DNA of 9,485 bases from Clostridiales bacterium. GTDB taxonomy: Bacteria; Bacillota; Clostridia; Oscillospirales; JAAYOS01. The translations under genes were made by a program, and so were the position numbers. Location of the stretch: contig JAAYMG010000232.1 of assembly GCA_012521525.1 (NCBI GenBank), positions 1 through 9,485 of the forward strand, given 5' to 3'. The notes beneath the pieces were generated by a model. It worked only from the letters and a program-made list of their open reading frames with translations, had not been told where the DNA came from and did no database searches. Positions 6,734 to 9,485 of the stretch are shown here, one piece after another. Position 1 is the first letter of the stretch, and the number at the start of each line of letters is the position of its first letter.

Positions 6734-7180
6734 TCAGGCACGGTTCAGCCTTATGGTCAGGCATATATCTCCTATTGCCGTGTTCAGATAGCAGCTTGTT
6801 TTGATATCATATTCCTTATCTTCGTCCGGCTTGCATTGGACCGGCGGCAGAATATCACACTTCACATCATCAACCGAAAGCGCGGTAAGGACATTTCCGC
6901 TTATGATATTGGCGATCTCCGAGACGGCGGAAGTCACGAAAACATCCACTTCTTCGAACTGCATTCCGCTCATGATGTTTACCATATTCAGAGATGTAGC
7001 AACCGGGAAGCGGTAGATCACTTCGCCCTGGAAGTCACCGACGATGCCGATGGCGATGTCTACCTCGTCATCGCAGCTGAAATCAACTGCCGGACGATCG
7101 GAAATTTCCGTAACGTTAAGCATCAGCTTGAGCACATTATGTGTCGCATCTACCAGTGCCTTATAAAGCTTGTCTTTCAT
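6734..7180 (-). CDS. CheX-like chemotaxis phosphatase family protein
   Basis: A 148-residue protein of the CheC/CheX/FliY phosphatase superfamily, CheX type. CheX dephosphorylates CheY-P to reset chemotactic or related two-component signalling. The key signature is SEIANIISGN (87-96), with the catalytic pair E88 and N91 in the ExxN pattern. Other CheX landmarks are DIAIGIVGDFQGEVIYRFP (41-59), a strand giving the glycine turn before the central helix, ATSLNMVNIMSG (61-72), and CYLNTAIGDICLTI near the end. Length is typical. It starts six bases after the hemerythrin stop, with AAAGGG within the end of that gene, so the two are tightly coupled. No CheY, CheA or receptor is in the window, so the partner is unknown. 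Many clostridial genomes carry stand-alone CheX proteins beside non-chemotactic regulators. Confidence 0.85.
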   Translation of the reverse strand: MKDKLYKALVDATHNVLKLMLNVTEISDRPAVDFSCDDEVDIAIGIVGDFQGEVIYRFPVATSLNMVNIMSGMQFEEVDVFVTSAVSEIANIISGNVLTALSVDDVKCDILPPVQCKPDEDKEYDIKTSCYLNTAIGDICLTIRLNRA

Positions 7181-7186
7181 TTCCGA

Positions 7187-7597
7187 TCACCCTTTCTTCC
7201 TGGCATAGTCCGCTATTCGCTGGTCTTCCGCGGCTACATGGTTAATCAGCCATGCCAGCAGTCTGCCGCCGAACTGTTGCATCAAATCCTCATTATTGCC
7301 GGATCTTTCATATTGCTCGGAAACCTCCAGCACATAATCGACCATTCCGTTATGCAACTGTTTGTGATGTTCATATCCGGGATAGTTTATACTCAGCTGG
7401 TACTCTTCTTCGTCACGGAAATGCTCAACGACGTATCCCTTCATAAATTCCAGGGTTTCATTCAGTCTGGGGGCTTTCTCCTCCCAGCTGCCCGCCGACC
7501 GCAATGCCTGTAAAAAAGACTCGACGCGCCTGAACAGCTCTTTATGCTGCTCATCAATACTTGGAACACCAAGTTCATATTGGTCTTTCCAAAGCAT
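7187..7597 (-). CDS. Bacteriohemerythrin
   Basis: A 136-residue single-domain hemerythrin, a four-helix bundle that binds oxygen at a non-haem di-iron site. All seven expected iron ligands are visible: H18 in SIDEQHKELF, H59 and E63 in EHFRDEEEY, H78 and H82 in HHKQLH, and H120 and D125 in NHVAAEDQ. The N-terminal MLWKDQYELGVPSIDEQH and the YPGYEHHK stretch are classic for the family. In anaerobes such proteins are thought to sense, store or scavenge oxygen. It lies 23 bases behind the broken GGDEF gene and six bases before CheX, which suggests an oxygen-signalling role, though that is inference from context. The ATG at 7597 gives the family start. AAAGGA lies rather far upstream (about 11 bases), so initiation may be moderate. 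Confidence 0.95.
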   Translation of the reverse strand: MLWKDQYELGVPSIDEQHKELFRRVESFLQALRSAGSWEEKAPRLNETLEFMKGYVVEHFRDEEEYQLSINYPGYEHHKQLHNGMVDYVLEVSEQYERSGNNEDLMQQFGGRLLAWLINHVAAEDQRIADYARKKG

Positions 7598-7620
7598 GTT
7601 ACCATCATTCCTTTCGTTTT

Positions 7621-8044
7621 TTATTCTATCGGATGCCGGTTGCTCAGGCCGACATCCTTTTTTTCTATCATGTTTTTGCTTTTATTTTTGGCACTGTATA
7701 ACAGGCGATCGACATTCCGCAAAAGGTCGGTCAACTCGTCGCCCTCCGCCTCTGCAACTCCACCGCTGATCGTCACAGTGAAATCCTTGTCCCATTTTCT
7801 TTCCATGATGCTTTGACGGATCCGCTCCAATATTGCATAGCCTTCATCCCTGATGTCCTTTTTGATCCTGGAGAGTATGAACAGGCCCACAGAAACGACA
7901 CCACAGATAAATGGCAATAATATGTCTGCCGTGTCCAATCCATTAGACAGTTTATAAGGCTGGTTAAAAAGGACATGAATAAGCCAGCCATAAAAATACG
8001 TTAAATAACCTGTGCCGTAACGGGGTATTTTGATCCTGTTTCAT
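7621..8044 (-). pseudogene. Broken diguanylate-cyclase-like gene: TM hairpin joined to the C-terminal half of a GGDEF domain
   Basis: The start ATG (8044-8042) has GGAGGG six bases upstream. It gives MKQDQNTPLRHRLFNVFLWL and then runs into TAA at 7966-7964, directly after a T5 tract (7970-7966). Skipping one T restores a frame that continues to 7621 and would give 140 residues in all. That frame reads NQPYKLSNGLDT, then a membrane helix ADILLPFICGVVSVGLFIL with a basic stop SRIKKD. It continues with DEGYAILERIRQSI, FTVTISGGVAEAEG and LLRNVDRLLYSAKNKSKNMI, which match the second half of GGDEF domains. The first half of the domain, including the GG(D/E)EF catalytic motif and Mg/GTP site, is absent, so cyclase activity is not expected. 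The gene thus looks both internally deleted and frameshifted. A shorter product from the TTG at 7938 is conceivable. It heads the hemerythrin-CheX-GNAT run. Confidence 0.7.
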
Positions 8045-8076
8045 AAAGGACCCTCCAATATGGCCTGTTTCTGCAT
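8041..8076 (-). CDS. Possible 11-codon leader ORF
   Basis: ATG at 8076-8074 is followed by QKQAILEGPL and TGA at 8043-8041, so its stop overlaps the next start as ATGA. An AGGAGG lies upstream but only three bases from the ATG, which is shorter than normal. It lies in the leader of the predicted transcript from the promoter at 8093-8122. It may be a coupling or leader peptide, or chance. Confidence 0.2.
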   Translation of the reverse strand: MQKQAILEGPL

Positions 8077-8092
8077 CGACCTCCTGTCTTCA

Positions 8093-8122
8093 ATTATATC
8101 AGAAACAGACTTGATTCGACAA
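8093..8122 (-). promoter_or_regulatory. Extended -10 promoter for the GGDEF-remnant/hemerythrin/CheX run
   Basis: On the minus strand, TTGTCG (8122-8117), an 18-base spacer ending in TGA (8101-8099), then a perfect TATAAT (8098-8093). The TGn directly before the -10 makes it an extended -10 promoter. Transcription would start near 8086, about 40 bases before the GGAGGG-ATG of the broken GGDEF gene. It lies just beyond the terminator of the preceding unit, which supports a separate operon. Confidence 0.65.
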
Positions 8123-8149
8123 TAATTACTAAAATTTTTGAAGTATTTT

Positions 8150-8187
8150 TAAATAGGAAAAGGTCACATAGCCAAAGCCGTGTGACC
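8150..8187 (-). terminator. Intrinsic terminator of the MarR-esterase unit
   Basis: Read on the minus strand, GGTCACA (8187-8181) pairs with TGTGACC (8168-8162) around a 12-base loop and is followed by TTTTCCTATTT (8161-8151). The 7-bp stem can gain one G-T pair. The stop codon of the DUF3795 stub lies in the 3' arm. It separates the MarR-esterase unit from the promoter at 8093-8122. Confidence 0.65.
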
Positions 8188-8253
8188 ATTAGCAAATAAA
8201 TCAACAGCTCCACAATACAGACCGCATCTTCCTACCAAATCCATATTGCTCAT
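8164..8253 (-). pseudogene. 29-codon stub of a DUF3795-like protein
   Basis: ATG at 8253-8251 has a textbook AAAGGAG upstream. The product starts MSNMDLVGRCGLYCGA, which matches the start of DUF3795 proteins (cysteine-rich, CGLYCGAC pattern, probably metal-binding, function unknown). It then diverges (VDLFANGHTALAM) and ends at TGA 8166-8164. Family members are usually well over 100 residues with several more cysteines; only C10 and C14 are here. The stop lies in the 3' arm of a terminator hairpin, as if a deletion had joined the 5' end of the gene to sequence next to its terminator. The good ribosome binding site means a short peptide may still be made. It lies 65 bases behind the esterase and was probably cotranscribed with it. 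Family recognition rests on about 15 residues. Confidence 0.5.
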
Positions 8254-8318
8254 TTCTTTTTCTCCTTTATCAATACTTTTTAGTTCGACATATACTACTT
8301 GACTTATACCTCATATCA

Positions 8319-9227
8319 TTACGCGAAAATATCATTTATAAACTCCTCTACCTCGTCCCAGGCCGCATTTGCGTCAGCAAGCTCGGGAAACAGCATCTGA
8401 AACACATGGAACATACCGGGGTATGTAGTTTGCCGGACTGTGACTCCGGCTGTTTTAGCTTTATGCGCAACCTTGACGGTATCGTTCAGAATCATTTCGT
8501 TTCCACCCACCTGCATTAGCATGGGAGGAAAATCATGATACTCTCCATACAAGGGTGAAATATAGGGATCGTCTGCGCGCCCGTTGCCAACATAAACGGG
8601 AGTCCTGCGTTTGTAGTTCAGGTCAGTCCATGCAGACATGGTAATCAAGGCTGCAGGCATCGGCATGTCGTTATCCCTGATATAAAGGGCAGTTGCAAGT
8701 GTCAGTCCCCCGCCCGCTGAATCACCGGCTATGATAATGTTTTCAGGCAGATAACCCTGTTCCAGGAGCCATTTATATGCCAGAACAGCATCTTCCAGTG
8801 CCGCAGGATAAGGATGCTTGGGAGCGACCCGGTAGTCCACGGTCAAAACTCCTGCTCCGCTCAACCTGGCATATTGCACTGCTGATCGGCGGTACGTCAT
8901 ACCATTATCTTTAAGGGAGCGAATGTAAGCTCCGCCGTGAAGCTGCAGTATCACCTTTTCAGGTTTTATACCTCTTTTCTGCACCCACTCCATCTTTATT
9001 CCGTCGACTTCCTGTACCTCCAGCACATAATCATCCGGCAGCTCCCAGTTGCTGTTTAATTCGTTCAAAAGTTTGATATTCTCGTTCCCGCCGATCGCCA
9101 ATCCTTTTTGTATAAAAGTCGTATAATTAAACTTTTCAAACATGAACCAGATTCCCCCGGCAGCCAGAGCGATAATGATTATGATTACGACCCACTTAAG
9201 ATATTTCTTCTTTTCGCTGTCATTCAT
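8319..9227 (-). CDS. Membrane-anchored alpha/beta-hydrolase, HSL-type esterase
   Basis: A 302-residue carboxylesterase of the hormone-sensitive-lipase group (alpha/beta-hydrolase_3). Residues 1-9 are charged (MNDSEKKKY). Residues 10-30 form one membrane helix, and with lysines before it the catalytic domain is probably outside the membrane. The oxyanion motif HGGAY (97-101), the nucleophile GDSAGGG (S170), the DYRVAPKHPYPAALEDA block and DDPYISPLYG are typical. The catalytic histidine is H274 in GMFHVF. At the acid position, where the group usually shows GSDE..L.D, this protein has GGNEMILND, so Asn243 replaces the common Asp; E244 or D249 may serve instead. The ATG at 9227 overlaps the MarR stop (TGA 9222-9220) by eight bases. 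A GTG one codon earlier (9230) is an equal alternative. The ribosome binding site is weak, consistent with translational coupling. Natural substrate unknown, probably short-chain esters. Confidence 0.92.
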   Translation of the reverse strand: MNDSEKKKYLKWVVIIIIIALAAGGIWFMFEKFNYTTFIQKGLAIGGNENIKLLNELNSNWELPDDYVLEVQEVDGIKMEWVQKRGIKPEKVILQLHGGAYIRSLKDNGMTYRRSAVQYARLSGAGVLTVDYRVAPKHPYPAALEDAVLAYKWLLEQGYLPENIIIAGDSAGGGLTLATALYIRDNDMPMPAALITMSAWTDLNYKRRTPVYVGNGRADDPYISPLYGEYHDFPPMLMQVGGNEMILNDTVKVAHKAKTAGVTVRQTTYPGMFHVFQMLFPELADANAAWDEVEEFINDIFA

Positions 9228-9485
9228 CACTCTTTACACCGCTTCCATCCAGCATCTCTTTGAATATTTCAGACAGTTTGTCTATCAGTTCGATCAGTTT
9301 ATCCGTATCCGCATCGCCCAGGGATCCTACAAGGCTCTCGGCAATGCTCATCAGCCTTTTGCTTGCCGTTTCGAGTGCTTCAATTCCGTCCTGGGTCAGC
9401 TCGATGTTTATGCTCCTTCGGTCTTTCTTATCAATGTTTCTTGTTATAAATCCCCGCCGTTCCAGATCATTGAGGATCCTGGTCA
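9220..9485 (-). CDS. MarR family transcriptional regulator, C-terminal part
   Basis: The window holds the last 87 codons; the N-terminus lies beyond the right edge. The frame opens TRILNDLERRGFITRN, the end of the recognition helix and start of the wing. DKKDRRSINIELTQDG follows, the wing with the DxRS-type signature of MarR proteins. The helical dimerisation tail contains ADTDKLIELIDKLSEIFKEM. MarR proteins are dimeric winged-helix regulators, commonly repressors relieved by small phenolic or lipophilic ligands. Its stop TGA (9222-9220) overlaps the esterase start, so the pair is a translationally linked operon and the regulator plausibly controls the esterase and itself. The promoter and operator would be outside the window. 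Confidence 0.93.
   Translation of the reverse strand, partial: TRILNDLERRGFITRNIDKKDRRSINIELTQDGIEALETASKRLMSIAESLVGSLGDADTDKLIELIDKLSEIFKEMLDGSGVKSDE

Noticed and set aside
6644..7513. A 289-codon open frame on the plus strand
   Set aside because: It runs antisense across the GNAT, CheX and hemerythrin genes, all supported by catalytic or metal-ligand residues. It has no ribosome binding site or domain of its own.
7880..7910. CGVVS as a degenerate GGDEF motif
   Set aside because: Point changes could turn GGDEF into this, but the surrounding residues form a continuous hydrophobic helix followed by SRIKKD. A membrane segment joined to the second half of the GGDEF domain explains it better.
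8299..8330. TTGACT-type -35 on the plus strand near the esterase end
   Set aside because: There is no good -10 at the right distance and no plus-strand gene follows.

Overview
The window reads as chromosomal DNA of an anaerobic, low-to-mid GC Firmicute, probably a clostridial or Peptococcaceae-like lineage. The evidence is strong purine-rich ribosome binding sites (GGAGG types), sigma-A-like promoters, and the gene families present: M29 aminopeptidase, single-domain EamA transporter, acetate-kinase-family enzyme, bacteriohemerythrin, CheX and SfsA. The taxonomic call is inference; no rRNA or tRNA gene is visible. There is no CRISPR array, insertion sequence or prophage.

Layout. Positions 1-230 hold a possible gene running off the left edge on the minus strand and a GC-rich hairpin. 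A nitroreductase (minus, 231-806) is preceded by an unrecognised 40-codon ORF (820-942), and the two probably share one transcript. Its promoter lies back to back with a plus-strand promoter, and an inverted repeat lies over the nitroreductase promoter. The plus strand then carries a metabolic run: a divergent acetate-kinase-family enzyme (1094-2281), glycerate kinase (2310-3437), a half-size EamA transporter (3664-4077) and, behind its own terminator and promoter, an M29 aminopeptidase (4201-5430).

From 5532 to the right edge everything is on the minus strand. Read 5' to 3' this is: a MarR regulator (cut by the right edge) overlapping a membrane-anchored HSL-type esterase; a 29-codon stub of a DUF3795 protein ending inside a terminator; a strong extended -10 promoter; a broken diguanylate-cyclase-like gene; bacteriohemerythrin; CheX; a GNAT acetyltransferase with a damaged C-terminus; and sfsA.

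The most notable points are these. (1) The acetate kinase homologue has changed active-site residues and is paired with glycerate kinase. (2) An oxygen or redox signalling group (GGDEF remnant, hemerythrin, CheX) sits behind one promoter. (3) Three damaged genes cluster between 6268 and 8253. (4) An undescribed small ORF lies directly in front of the nitroreductase. I found no clearly new multi-gene system; most of the window is recognisable housekeeping and accessory metabolism.
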